Shown here one piece after another: positions 34,101 through 42,799 of a DNA stretch of 64,000 nt (its first letter is position 1; each line of letters starts with the position of its first letter). A model generated the notes under the pieces. The model had not been told where the DNA came from. It saw only the letters and a program-made list of their open reading frames with translations, and did no database searches. The stretch is taken from NCBI GenBank assembly GCA_002403305.1, contig DHHM01000011.1:33737-97736 (forward strand), read 5' to 3'. The DNA is from Bacteroidales bacterium UBA4772. GTDB lineage: Bacteria; Bacteroidota; Bacteroidia; Bacteroidales; VadinHA17. The translations under genes and the position numbers were made by a program.

Positions 34101-35027
34101 TCAGTTTTTTGCAGCTTCCCTGTTTCTTGTTTCCACAACCCTGATAAATATCTCGTTCATTGACGGCAGGGCGGGGTTGAATGAGACAACCTTCCCGGCG
34201 GCGGTCATCGCTTTGATGATCTCGTTGGTGTCGCCTGATTCCGTGGCTTTGATGCGCACCGCGCTCTTTCCGGCTTCGAAGACGGAGTTCAGAACGGAGA
34301 AGTGGCCGTTGCCTGCCGGAGTCACCTCCCCGTCAAAGATAATTTTGAATTCATTTTCTGCCCAGTCGCGCCGTATCTTCTCCACGCTTCCCTCGAGTAT
34401 CGTATTGGCCTTGTTGATCAGCGTGATGTGGTCGCAGAGCTCCTCCACCGAGCCCATGTTATGGGTTGAGAATATGATGGTTGCTCCCCGTTCACGCAGG
34501 AAGAGGATCTCTTCCTTTATCTGCTTGACGTTTATGGGGTCAAAGCCGGTGAAGGGTTCATCAAAGATCAGAAGCTTCGGTTCATGGAGTACGGTTGTGA
34601 TGAACTGCACCTTCTGCTGCATCCCTTTTGACAGCTCCTGTATCTTTTTGTCCCACCAGCCTGTTATCTCCAGCTTTTTGAACCAGTACTTCAGCCTGCG
34701 CATTGCCTCGGCATGGCTGAGGCCTTTGAGCTGAGCCAGGTAGAGTGCCTGTTCACCAACTTTCATCTTCTTGTAGAGGCCGCGCTCTTCAGGCAGGTAC
34801 CCGATGTTATGCACATCATCGGGCCTCATCGGGCGTCCGTTGAGGAAGATGGCCCCGCTGTCGGGCGCAGTGATCTGGTTGATGATACGGATCAGTGTTG
34901 TCTTGCCGGCACCGTTGGGGCCCAGCAGCCCGTAGATGCTCTGTTCCGGAACGCTGATGCTGACACTGTCAAGTGCCGTCTGTGTAGCAAAGCGTTTCGT
35001 AACGTTTTGTGCTTCAAATAATGCCAT
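34101..35027 (-). CDS. ABC transporter ATP-binding protein (NatA-like)
   Basis: 308 residues from the ATG at 35027; a GTG four codons earlier (35039) is possible. Walker A GPNGAGKT, Q-loop NQITAPDSG... region, signature LSKGMQQK, Walker B LLIFDEPFTG and switch STHNMG are complete. The C-terminal 90 residues are the extension seen in NatA-type ATPases. Followed after 3 bases by its permease. Confidence 0.93.
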   Translation of the reverse strand: MALFEAQNVTKRFATQTALDSVSISVPEQSIYGLLGPNGAGKTTLIRIINQITAPDSGAIFLNGRPMRPDDVHNIGYLPEERGLYKKMKVGEQALYLAQLKGLSHAEAMRRLKYWFKKLEITGWWDKKIQELSKGMQQKVQFITTVLHEPKLLIFDEPFTGFDPINVKQIKEEILFLRERGATIIFSTHNMGSVEELCDHITLINKANTILEGSVEKIRRDWAENEFKIIFDGEVTPAGNGHFSVLNSVFEAGKSAVRIKATESGDTNEIIKAMTAAGKVVSFNPALPSMNEIFIRVVETRNREAAKN

Positions 35028-35064
35028 TGTTCTTTCCACGATTAACCCGCAGTTACGGGGATCT

Positions 35065-35072
35065 CAAAGATA
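35065..35072 (-). promoter_or_regulatory. -7 promoter element for the ABC/regulator/GH2 operon
   Basis: Minus strand TATCTTTG matches TAnnTTTG, 38 bases before the ATPase ATG and just downstream of the dnaJ terminator. Confidence 0.5.
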
Positions 35073-35114
35073 TAAAAAAAGGTTGATACACTGATTCTGT
35101 CAGCAATCAACCCT
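35072..35114 (-). terminator. Rho-independent terminator after dnaJ
   Basis: On the minus strand GGTTGAT (35112-35106) pairs with ATCAACC (35087-35081), with an inner CTGA/TCAG pairing, followed by seven Ts (35080-35074). It lies 22 bases after the dnaJ stop codon and separates the grpE-dnaJ unit from the ABC operon. Confidence 0.85.
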
Positions 35115-35136
35115 TTGCACCCTGGTGTGTTATCTG

Positions 35137-36282
35137 TTATGAGAAGTAGTTCTTCACCCTGTCAAAGAAGCCCTTGTCATTGGCGTCGGGCCTGGGTGTG
35201 AAGGTGGATGAGGTGCGGTACTCCTCCATAACCTTCTGTTCTTCCTTTGTCAGGTTCCTGGGTATCCAAACGTTGACGTTGACCAGCAGGTCGCCCTTGC
35301 CGTACCCGTTTACATCAGGCAGTCCCTTGCCCCTGAGTCTGAGTATCTTCCCGCCCTGGGTTCCGGGGTCGATCTTTATCCTGACCTTTCCCTCTATGGT
35401 CGGCACTTCGGCGTTTGCCCCCAGGATGGCGTCAGGAATGCTGATGAAGAGGTTATAGATAATGTCATTGCCTTCGCGTATGAGCTCAGGGTGTGGCTCT
35501 TCCTCAATTACTACTATGAGGTCACCGTTTATGCCGCCGCGTCTTGCGGCGTTGCCTTTGCCGCTGACCGAAAGGTGCATGCCCGGTGCCAGTCCGGCAG
35601 GTATTGAGAGGGGTATTACCTCTTCAGCCTGGACGATACCTTCGCCGTAGCATTTCGGGCATTTTTTTGTTATCACCTTACCCTCGCCGCCGCATACATT
35701 GCACGGAGCGCTGGTCTGCATCTGCCCGAGGATGGTGTTCATGACCCTGGTGGTGTGCCCTGTACCCTTGCAGGCAGAGCAGGTTGTCACATCACTGTCG
35801 GAGGCTGCACCGGTACCATGGCAGGTGTTGCAGGTTACATACTTGTTTACCTTCACCCTCTTCTCCGCCCCGTGGGCAAACTCTTCAAGGGTGAGCTTCA
35901 CCTTCAGCCTCAGGTTTGTGCCCTTGTTGACGCCTCGTGAACGGCCGCTGCGCCGCGAACCGAACGCACCGCCGAAGGCGTCACCGAAGATGTCGCCGAA
36001 CGAAGAGAATATATCCTCCATGGTCATTCCGCCACCAAAGCCGCCATCCATGTTGTTGCCCATACCGGCATGGCCGAACTTGTCATAGCGGGCCCTCTTG
36101 TCATCGTTGCTGAGAACCTCGTAAGCCTCGGCGGCCTCCTTGAAATTCTCCTCAGCCTGCTTGTCGCCGGGGTTCTTGTCAGGATGATATTTCAGCGCCT
36201 GCTTGCGGTATGCCTTCTTGATCTCATCTTTGGAGGCTCCCTTGCTGACGCCCAGTACTTCGTAATAATCTCTTTTCGACAT
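35137..36282 (-). CDS. dnaJ: Chaperone protein DnaJ
   Basis: 381 residues, type I. J domain with HPD (YHPDKNPG, about residues 32-38), Gly/Phe-rich region (FGGGMTMEDIFSSFGDIFGDAFGG), four CxxCxGxG zinc repeats (CNTCHGTG, CSACKGTG, CNVCGGEG, CPKCYGEG), and the substrate-binding C-terminal domains. Stimulates DnaK ATPase. grpE lies 22 bases upstream; dnaK is not in the window. Confidence 0.97.
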   Translation of the reverse strand: MSKRDYYEVLGVSKGASKDEIKKAYRKQALKYHPDKNPGDKQAEENFKEAAEAYEVLSNDDKRARYDKFGHAGMGNNMDGGFGGGMTMEDIFSSFGDIFGDAFGGAFGSRRSGRSRGVNKGTNLRLKVKLTLEEFAHGAEKRVKVNKYVTCNTCHGTGAASDSDVTTCSACKGTGHTTRVMNTILGQMQTSAPCNVCGGEGKVITKKCPKCYGEGIVQAEEVIPLSIPAGLAPGMHLSVSGKGNAARRGGINGDLIVVIEEEPHPELIREGNDIIYNLFISIPDAILGANAEVPTIEGKVRIKIDPGTQGGKILRLRGKGLPDVNGYGKGDLLVNVNVWIPRNLTKEEQKVMEEYRTSSTFTPRPDANDKGFFDRVKNYFS

Positions 36283-36304
36283 CTTTCAGTGCAGACTTGT
36301 TCTT

Positions 36305-36895
36305 TTATTCACCCACCACCACCTTCGGGAATCGGATCACCTTCTCATTGAGGCTGTAACCCTTCTGGGTGACCTCTATTACTTTGCCCCTGAGGGATTC
36401 ATCCTCCACAGCGACACTGGTGACCGCCTCGTGGAGGTCACTGTTGAAAGGCTCATTGACAACTGTAATCTCCTTGACACCGTTCTGTCTGAGGAAGTCA
36501 TTTATCTTGCTGTAGATGAGTTCCAGACCGACTTTTACCGCGCCGTAGTCGTCAGTGGTGTGCATTGAGGTCATGGCCCTGTCAAAGTCGTCGATGATGG
36601 GAAGCAGGCTTACAATAACCCTCTCGCCGCCGGACTGAGCTAGCTCAATCTTTTCGCGCAGGGTGCGCTTCCTGTAGTTGTCAAATTCAGCTGACAGGCG
36701 GAGGTACCTGTCCTGCATTTCTGTCAGCTTTGCCGCCAGCTCCTCTTCGGCGGTGCTTACTTCGGCAGACTCCGCAGCCCCGTCAGACGCAGCCTGCCCC
36801 GCCGGCTCCGTATCTGCTGCCGCCTGGTTGATTATTGTTTCATCTGCAGGCATGCGTTCATCATGCCTCTCTTCGTGACTCTTCTTTTTTACCAT
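36305..36895 (-). CDS. grpE: Nucleotide exchange factor GrpE
   Basis: 196 residues. A charged, low-complexity N-terminus precedes the long dimer helix (LRLSAEFDNYRKRTLREK) and the C-terminal beta domain ends LNEKVIRFPKVVVGE, close to the family signature. Releases ADP from DnaK. Same operon as dnaJ. Confidence 0.95.
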   Translation of the reverse strand: MVKKKSHEERHDERMPADETIINQAAADTEPAGQAASDGAAESAEVSTAEEELAAKLTEMQDRYLRLSAEFDNYRKRTLREKIELAQSGGERVIVSLLPIIDDFDRAMTSMHTTDDYGAVKVGLELIYSKINDFLRQNGVKEITVVNEPFNSDLHEAVTSVAVEDESLRGKVIEVTQKGYSLNEKVIRFPKVVVGE

Positions 36896-36967
36896 GATAA
36901 AAAAAAATTAACTACAGCCTCACAAGCAAAATGCCGGCCATAACAAAAAAACTGACAAAGTGGCAAA

Positions 36968-37351
36968 CTACTTCACGAATGCCACTGCCTCTATCTCTAC
37001 AAGGAATCCGTGATGAAGGCCCCCCACCGTGATAATGGACCTTGCCGGATGCACGGGGCCAAAGAAATCGGCATAGACCCTGTTGATCTCCTCCCAATGT
37101 TTTACATCGGTGGTATAGATGGTGGTTCTGACTATTGTGGTGATATCACCTCCGGCAGCCTTGACAATGCTGAGCACATTCCTGAGCGCCTGCAGCGTCT
37201 GGTCGCTTATACCACCTGTGATCTTCTCCCCGGTAAGGGGAACCATTGGCAGCTGGCCGGAGACGAGGATCAGGTTGTCTGCGACAACGGCCTGTGAGTA
37301 GTGCCCTCCCGGCAGGGGTGCATCATATGTGGTAATGTTTGTAATTGTCAT
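36968..37351 (-). CDS. RidA family enamine/imine deaminase
   Basis: 127 residues, normal RidA size. GHYSQAVVADNLILVSGQLP is the conserved N-terminal half; HPARSIITV supplies the substrate-binding Arg and FLVEIEAVAFV ends with the conserved Glu. Such proteins hydrolyse reactive 2-aminoacrylate-type imines from PLP enzymes. The gene lies alone, 18 bases after the DUF4290 gene on the same strand. Confidence 0.92.
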   Translation of the reverse strand: MTITNITTYDAPLPGGHYSQAVVADNLILVSGQLPMVPLTGEKITGGISDQTLQALRNVLSIVKAAGGDITTIVRTTIYTTDVKHWEEINRVYADFFGPVHPARSIITVGGLHHGFLVEIEAVAFVK

Positions 37352-37369
37352 GCTGGTGGTTTGATGAAT

Positions 37370-38035
37370 TCAATAGCCGGTCTTGTGCTTTTTCTTGCCC
37401 TGTTTGCCTGACCGGCCCTGGTATTTGTCCTGTGACCTGCTCTGATACCTTCCCTGGCTCTTGCTCTTCGGGGATGTCACCAGCTCTTTGATCTCGGCCA
37501 TCCTGAAGTTCTCCGGTACCTTCAGCCTGTTACCCGACAATTGTGCCAGATCCCTGATGATCAGCTCATCATTTACCAGGCCCTTATTGTTCCAGGTAAC
37601 GTAGTCTTTCTTCATCTGGTTGAGTATAAGACCAGTGAGATACTCTTTCTCCTCACCATCTTCCAATGCTGCAGCTGTCTCTATCAGTGCCGGCACTATC
37701 CGTCCGTAATGGGCATAGCTGACGTCACCGTTATGATAAGGCACCTTGTTGGGCTTGGCATCCAGCTTTACCCTGTCAGGAGGCGGATAGGGCGAATCTA
37801 CATCAAGGTCAAAATCTGCGATGATCATAATATGATCCCAGAGCTTGTGCCTGAAGTCCGTTACCTCCTTAAGGTTCGGGTTGAGGTTGCCCATGATCTG
37901 GATAACGGTGCGGGCAGCCTGGTTCCTCTCCTCGGGGTCCTTTATGGTTTTAATGTGTTCTATCATTTTCAGAACATTCCTGCCGTACTCCGGGAGGGAC
38001 ATTCTTTTTCTCTGGGTGTTGTAATCGAAACTCAT
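37370..38035 (-). CDS. DUF4290 domain protein
   Basis: 221 residues from MSFDYNTQRKRMSLPEYGRN, the conserved start of DUF4290, a Bacteroidota-specific family of unknown function; HNGDVSYAHYGRIVPALIE-like residues follow. The last 40 residues are a basic Gln/Arg/Ser/Lys tail with repeated QGR and YQ pieces (SQGRYQSRSQDKYQGRSG), likely disordered. A start six codons upstream is possible but overlaps the promoter. Confidence 0.8.
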   Translation of the reverse strand: MSFDYNTQRKRMSLPEYGRNVLKMIEHIKTIKDPEERNQAARTVIQIMGNLNPNLKEVTDFRHKLWDHIMIIADFDLDVDSPYPPPDRVKLDAKPNKVPYHNGDVSYAHYGRIVPALIETAAALEDGEEKEYLTGLILNQMKKDYVTWNNKGLVNDELIIRDLAQLSGNRLKVPENFRMAEIKELVTSPKSKSQGRYQSRSQDKYQGRSGKQGKKKHKTGY

Positions 38036-38050
38036 CTGGTAAATTTTGTG

Positions 38051-38058
38051 CAAAATTA
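38051..38058 (-). promoter_or_regulatory. -7 promoter element for DUF4290 gene
   Basis: Minus strand TAATTTTG matches TAnnTTTG, 16 bases before the ATG at 38035; it supports the shorter start. Confidence 0.45.
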
Positions 38059-38155
38059 CTAATAATAATTGACTCCGTCAGGCATAGATCCTGAAAGTCA
38101 ACCGGTGAAAGGGCGCCTGCAGCATCAGCCGCCGGCAACGGCCTTATAACAACAC

Positions 38156-39445
38156 TCAACCGTTTTCAGGTTCGGTTGCGGTCTCATTATCCTGCTTCAC
38201 ATTTCTCCGGCGGCCGTCAAAAGTAATCTCCGTGAAACCGCTGTTCTCACTGTTCAGCAGTCTTCGTGCATCTCTTACAAATAGCATCATGGCATCGTAG
38301 TCTGATGATGATTGGAAGAATTCAGGCCGATATTCGAATTCAGCACACGGGAGGATATAATATTTTCGTTTGCCCTCCTCAGTTGGGGTATAGACCCATG
38401 TGAGCACATAACCGGCGTCGGCGATGACGACGGTGTCTCCCTTCAACGCGAGCTCAATCCTGATCATGGCCCCGCCGTCCCTCCTCCTGGCGCGCTGGTT
38501 TGAGACGAAATTACCCATTGACCAGACGACAGGCTTACTAAGAGTGCATGACCCGGTATCTGCTGTCATGGGCTGGAGTACATGAGTATGCGAGCCGATG
38601 ACTATGTCTGCACCGCCATTCAGGTAGGCTGCAGCCGTCTGCTTCTGCCGGGCGGAGGGGAGAGTGTCGTACTCTATACCCCAATGGACGAAGATGACAG
38701 TTGCGTCAGCACCTTTGTGTTCAGCCCCGGCTATGTCAGCGGTAGCCCTCAGAGTATCAATATAGGCTACAGTGGCCGGTGGGGGAACGACAATGCCATT
38801 GGTGCCGTAGGTATAGCTGAGCAGCGCAATGGTGATACTGTCGTGGCTGATCATCAGCGGCGAGAGGGTGTCCCTCTCCTCACTGCTGTTCCAGGTGCCG
38901 GTATGCCTTATGCCCAGGCTGTCAAGTACCCTGATGGTTCGGAAGATGCCCTTCGGCCCGCGGTCAGCAGCATGATTGTTGGCTGTCACCAGGATATCAA
39001 AGCCTGCATCCCTGCATGCTTCCGCCAGCGCATCCGGGGAACTGAATTGCGGGTATCCTTTGTAAGGAGGGCCACTGAGGGTCACCTCGAGATTGCCGAT
39101 GGCGACATCTGCATCACTGATAAGAGGAGCAACGAAACTGAAGACGCTGTCATATGTCCAGGTTTGCGTGGAATCATCGTAGGCAGAGGCTATCTGTCCG
39201 TCATGACCCATGATGTCACCCGTGAAGAGAAGCGTCAGCACACTGTCACGCTCCTGCTCTTCAGGGGCCGCGGGAAGCAGCGTATCAGGCTCATGCGCTC
39301 CGGGAGCAGGCACCGGCAGGGTATCACGCTGCTGTTCTGCCGCGGGGGGCAGGAGCAGAGTATCACGCTGTTGCGCTGCAGTGGCAAGGGTCAATACAAG
39401 GCCAATCAGCGGCAGAAGGATTTTTAAGGATGTCATTCGCGTCAT
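38156..39445 (-). CDS. CapA-family (poly-gamma-glutamate synthesis type) protein
   Basis: 429 residues. After a signal segment, residues about 25-70 hold four imperfect repeats of QxRDTLLLPxAxE. The PGA_cap metallophosphatase-like domain follows: LTLLFTGDIMGHDGQ, AIGNLEVTLSG, ANNHAADRG, FVHWGIEYD, IVIGSHTHVLQ and YSMGNFVSNQ-like WSMGNFVSNQ. The role in capsule synthesis is shown only in some bacteria; here no other cap gene is near. ATG at 39445 or 39436. Confidence 0.85.
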   Translation of the reverse strand: MTRMTSLKILLPLIGLVLTLATAAQQRDTLLLPPAAEQQRDTLPVPAPGAHEPDTLLPAAPEEQERDSVLTLLFTGDIMGHDGQIASAYDDSTQTWTYDSVFSFVAPLISDADVAIGNLEVTLSGPPYKGYPQFSSPDALAEACRDAGFDILVTANNHAADRGPKGIFRTIRVLDSLGIRHTGTWNSSEERDTLSPLMISHDSITIALLSYTYGTNGIVVPPPATVAYIDTLRATADIAGAEHKGADATVIFVHWGIEYDTLPSARQKQTAAAYLNGGADIVIGSHTHVLQPMTADTGSCTLSKPVVWSMGNFVSNQRARRRDGGAMIRIELALKGDTVVIADAGYVLTWVYTPTEEGKRKYYILPCAEFEYRPEFFQSSSDYDAMMLFVRDARRLLNSENSGFTEITFDGRRRNVKQDNETATEPENG

Positions 39446-39463
39446 TCAATCTATTTTACTTAT

Positions 39464-39471
39464 CAAACTTA
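39464..39471 (-). promoter_or_regulatory. -7 promoter element for the CapA-family gene
   Basis: Minus strand TAAGTTTG matches TAnnTTTG, 19 bases before the ATG. Confidence 0.4.
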
Positions 39472-39614
39472 CATAAAAACAGCTGATTTTGCACAGGCAG
39501 ATAAAATCAACTTCTCAGTCCGGATCTGCGAAAAAAACCTGATAGAAATCGTTAATTTATCGGGACATACAAGAATCTGGGCTGTTTTCCGGATCTAAAG
39601 AGGAAAAATAGTCA

Positions 39615-39622
39615 TAACTTTG
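39615..39622 (+). promoter_or_regulatory. -7 promoter element for the DUF2179 gene
   Basis: TAACTTTG followed by C matches TAnnTTTG, 15-24 bases before the two possible start codons of the downstream gene. Confidence 0.5.
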
Positions 39623-39636
39623 CAGCCTCAAAACAG

Positions 39637-40230
39637 ATGGTGTTCATGACGGAATTACTTAATAAAGAGGTTGTTGCATATGTAATGCTACCTCTATTCA
39701 TATTTCTGGCCAGGATTATTGATGTGTCGCTTGGCACTCTCAGGATCATTTTTGTCACGAAGGGGATGAAAAGGGTAGCCCCTTTTGTCGGTTTCTTTGA
39801 GATACTTATCTGGTTATTGGCCATTAGCCGAATCATGCAGGACCTTGACAACTGGGTCAGCTATATTGCCTATGCTGCAGGATTTGCCACCGGTAATTTT
39901 GTGGGTATGTATATTGAGGAGAGGCTGGCGATAGGCCATGAGATGATACGTGTCATAACCCGAAAGGATGCCACTGCCCTGATAGATGATCTCCGGGGTG
40001 GAGGCTACGGGGTTACCTCCGTCAGTGCCCGGGGAATAGAAGGCGATGTGGCGGTGATTTACATCATCGCCAAAAGAAGTATGATTAAGAATGTTCTTGA
40101 CAAGATCAACCATTTTAATCCACATGCCCTTTACACCGTCGAAGCAATCAAGTATGTCAACAGGGAGATATTTTACAGGGCCGAGGAGGAGCGTCACAGC
40201 CGGAGTATGAAAAACCCGTTGAAGAAATGA
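39637..40230 (+). CDS. UPF0316/DUF5698-DUF2179 membrane protein
   Basis: 197 residues. Three N-terminal membrane helices with FLARIIDVSLGTLRIIFVTKG and AAGFATGNFVGMYIEERLA, typical of UPF0316, then a soluble DUF2179 domain (VITRKDATALIDDLRGGGYGVTSVSARG, KRSMIKNVLDKI). Function unknown. The start is ATG 39637 or 39646. Monocistronic, flanked by minus-strand genes. Confidence 0.88.
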   Translation: MVFMTELLNKEVVAYVMLPLFIFLARIIDVSLGTLRIIFVTKGMKRVAPFVGFFEILIWLLAISRIMQDLDNWVSYIAYAAGFATGNFVGMYIEERLAIGHEMIRVITRKDATALIDDLRGGGYGVTSVSARGIEGDVAVIYIIAKRSMIKNVLDKINHFNPHALYTVEAIKYVNREIFYRAEEERHSRSMKNPLKK

Positions 40231-40243
40231 GATACCGGAGAAC

Positions 40244-40657
40244 TCATCTCTCCGGCGTAATCTCTGCCACTTTTATTGTGTCAAGCTCATTCGAGTTCTG
40301 ACTCATCCATGTTACAATAACGTAATCTCCTGCTGCCCTGGGCTCGAAGACGATGAGAGTGTCACCTGTCACCAGCATCTCCGGGCATGCTCCGGTGCTC
40401 TCAAAATCAGCCAGTGAAAACAGTTCGTAGACAAACTCCTCTTTCTCCTGAAAAAAGAACCTTATGTTTGACCAGCAGCCATTTGGCAGCTGAGCGTGTG
40501 CATAGATTGACAGCGGCACATCCACATACCCTGCCTCGGGCACCGTTCTTGTGTCTATGGGAATTACCACATTTGAGTAGGTCTGGCTTGGCGGATCCAT
40601 CTGGCACGATGATAATACCAAGGCTGTCGCCAGGGCTATTATAGTAAGAAATTTCAT
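40244..40657 (-). CDS. Hypothetical lipoprotein
   Basis: 137 residues with lipobox LSSC (Cys18). The rest is predicted mostly beta-strand, with FFFQEKEEFVYELFSLADFESTG and a C-terminal YVIVTWMSQN; I do not recognise a domain. Its stop lies 13 bases from the convergent DUF2179 gene. Confidence 0.65.
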   Translation of the reverse strand: MKFLTIIALATALVLSSCQMDPPSQTYSNVVIPIDTRTVPEAGYVDVPLSIYAHAQLPNGCWSNIRFFFQEKEEFVYELFSLADFESTGACPEMLVTGDTLIVFEPRAAGDYVIVTWMSQNSNELDTIKVAEITPER

Positions 40658-40690
40658 ATAGCAGAGTTTTCGTTAATGATCTGAATGACC

Positions 40691-41265
40691 TCAGTGTATC
40701 TCACGGCCTTTATAGACACTTTTCCCGGTTCCTGTCCAGGGTACCAGCCTGCCATTGAATTCGACCCTGTTTCCCCAGTTTGTCGTGACTCTCGCAGTAG
40801 CTGTCTCTCCCGTTCTGTTGACGTTCATGACTATGGTCATATTGCCTCCGGTGCCGGTTGCATTTAGAACAATAGAACAATATTGTAGTAACCCTGTTTT
40901 CCCTCATTGTTGATATCCATTGAGCTGATCCTTCCGCGCAGGGTTATGCCTCCGAGGCCGTTTAAGCCTATTCCTGAGGGAGACGCCAGCTGAACATATA
41001 CATCTTTACCCTCAATTGCCACAAAGTTGACAGTGGGGTCGACATGGATCATATAGCCGTTGCGGCCCCTTATCTGGTCAGCCTTCAGTACAAACTGTCC
41101 CGATCTGACTGCCATCTCGGTGTTTACCGCAAGCATGGCATCATTCTGCTTTTTCTGTTCCTGCCTGATGGCTTTCTTCTCCTGCCTGGTGAGCGGAACG
41201 CGATCCTGTGCCACAGCTGTTGCAGCCAACAGCATTATCATGACTGTAGAAAGTATTCTATTCAT
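40691..41265 (-). pseudogene. DUF4251 gene broken by an 8-bp tandem duplication
   Basis: Signal peptide (LSTVMIMLLAATAVAQ), then DUF4251 pattern through GYMIHVDPTVNFVAIEGKD and SMDINNEGKQGYYNIVL. At 40865-40880 (plus strand) TAGAACAA occurs twice in tandem; this shifts the frame and gives a stop at 40864, so the intact reading frame is only 133 residues from the ATG at 41265. Removing one 8-base copy restores 188 residues ending with the family's usual C-terminus (NWGNRVEFNGRLVPW, then VYKGREIH) and a TGA at 40691-40693. The downstream 58 codons are open and conserved-looking, so the lesion is recent. A perfect 8-bp inverted repeat lies just before the start at 41272-41291. Confidence 0.88.
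40865..40880. repeat. 8-bp tandem duplication TAGAACAA x2
   Basis: Two adjacent copies, 40865-40872 and 40873-40880, followed by TA. One copy accounts exactly for the frameshift in the DUF4251 gene. Confidence 0.95.
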
Positions 41266-41271
41266 GGCTTC

Positions 41272-41291
41272 ATTACTGTTTATACAGTAAT
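41272..41291. other. Perfect 8-bp hairpin before the DUF4251 gene
   Basis: ATTACTGT (41272-41279), TTAT loop, ACAGTAAT (41284-41291). It lies between the fucosidase stop and the DUF4251 ATG on the minus strand, with no T-run. It could end or process the transcript, or cover the ribosome-binding region. Confidence 0.4.
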
Positions 41292-41314
41292 GGAAGCACA
41301 ACAACCGTACCAAA

Positions 41315-42799
41315 CTATTCTGTATAATAGAGGGCGAATGTGCTGATGTGCGGGGTGGCCCTGGAGGAGGCTATGGTGAGCCTTATCTCATCTGCTTTTA
41401 TCTCCGGGAAGCGTAACAGTCTCTTGTAGCCTATCGTCGTACCTGTCGCAATGGTATCCCACTTTTGCTTCGAGAGTGCTTCGATGAAAAACTTCTCCAC
41501 CCGCTGTCCCCGGCTTATGTCCTCCTGTAACATAGCCACATTGAAGGTTGCGGGGATGGATGGAACAAATGAGGCTATGTGTTTATGGCGGGGGCTCCAT
41601 GAGGTGGAGTTGTTGCCGTCAATGGCATCGGAGGCACCCCTGCCGTAAGGCCGTGCACCGTTGAGGAGGTCATGGTCATAGAGCGCGTCAATCCATGCCT
41701 TCAGTCCTGTCAGGCTCTCAATGTCATTGTCGGTTATGAGCCCCCGGTTGTCGGGAGGGACATTCAGCAGGAGCACGGCGTTGCGTCCCACGGAGCTGAG
41801 ATAGATATCCGCCAGTGTCTCCGGGCTTTTTACCAGGCTGTCCTGGGAGGCGTGCCAGAACCATCCCGGACGTATTGATACATCAACTTCGGCGGGATAC
41901 CAGTAGACGCTACCGGCATCCTGCAGCAGCGTGCTGCTGCCCAGGTCCTCCGACATCGCCGTCAGTCCTGTCTTCTCATTGATAGCCCTGCTTTCCGGAC
42001 TTCCGCCGGGTGCCAGTACCGTTACGCTCCATTCGGTCTCGCGCCCGTAGCCGGTTTCTGTGCCTATCCACCTCACATCTTCGCCCATGATGGCCGTTAC
42101 CGCCTCCGGCTGCAAATCCCGTATGAGATCATAGTATGCCTGCCAGTCATATTCCTGCCGGCGGCCGTTAGGTCCTTCACCGTTGGCCCCGTCAAACCAG
42201 ACCTCATCCACCTTCCCGTACCAGGTAAGCAGTTCGGTAAGCTGCTCCATATAGAATTTGTTGTAGGCGGGGGAGTCGCCGTAACACTCAGCATTGCGGT
42301 CCCAGGGGGAGAGGTAGACACCGAACTTCATCCCATATCTTTCGCATGCATCCCTGAGCTCCCTGATTACATCGCCCCGGCCATCTTTCCAGGGGCTGGA
42401 AGCTACAGAATGGGCAGTGGTCTTAGTCGGCCAGAGACAGAAACCGTCGTGATGCTTGGCGGTGATGATCACCATTTTCATCCCGGCCTCGCTGAGTACT
42501 CTTACCCACTGATCGGCATCGAGGGCAACAGGATTGAACAGCGCAGGTGACTCTTTGCCGGTACCCCATTCCATATCGGTGAAGGTGTTGACAGTAAAGT
42601 GAATAAAGGCTGTCATCTCGAGCTTCTGCCACTCCAGTTGACGGGCGTGAGGGATCACCCTCGCGGCAATGGCCTCCTTGACACCCATGTTTGGCTTAAC
42701 GGGAAACTTCACCATCCCGGTGTAATACTGTGCGTCCCTGTCGCCCCTGCAAGATGCAAGAAGGACGAGAAAGAGTATTATCAGCAGCTTTCTGCTCAT
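41315..42799 (-). CDS. Alpha-L-fucosidase, GH29 lipoprotein
   Basis: 494 residues from the ATG at 42799, with lipobox LASC. The GH29 pattern is clear: FIHFTVNTFTDMEWGTG, VIITAKHHDGFCLWPTK, FGVYLSPWDRNAECYGDS and EVWFDGANGEG with the nucleophile Asp. Removes alpha-linked fucose from glycans. A C-terminal beta-sandwich follows. The ATG overlaps the stop of the upstream gene in ATGA, which fixes this start; the 20-codon upstream extension was rejected. Confidence 0.92.
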   Translation of the reverse strand: MSRKLLIILFLVLLASCRGDRDAQYYTGMVKFPVKPNMGVKEAIAARVIPHARQLEWQKLEMTAFIHFTVNTFTDMEWGTGKESPALFNPVALDADQWVRVLSEAGMKMVIITAKHHDGFCLWPTKTTAHSVASSPWKDGRGDVIRELRDACERYGMKFGVYLSPWDRNAECYGDSPAYNKFYMEQLTELLTWYGKVDEVWFDGANGEGPNGRRQEYDWQAYYDLIRDLQPEAVTAIMGEDVRWIGTETGYGRETEWSVTVLAPGGSPESRAINEKTGLTAMSEDLGSSTLLQDAGSVYWYPAEVDVSIRPGWFWHASQDSLVKSPETLADIYLSSVGRNAVLLLNVPPDNRGLITDNDIESLTGLKAWIDALYDHDLLNGARPYGRGASDAIDGNNSTSWSPRHKHIASFVPSIPATFNVAMLQEDISRGQRVEKFFIEALSKQKWDTIATGTTIGYKRLLRFPEIKADEIRLTIASSRATPHISTFALYYTE

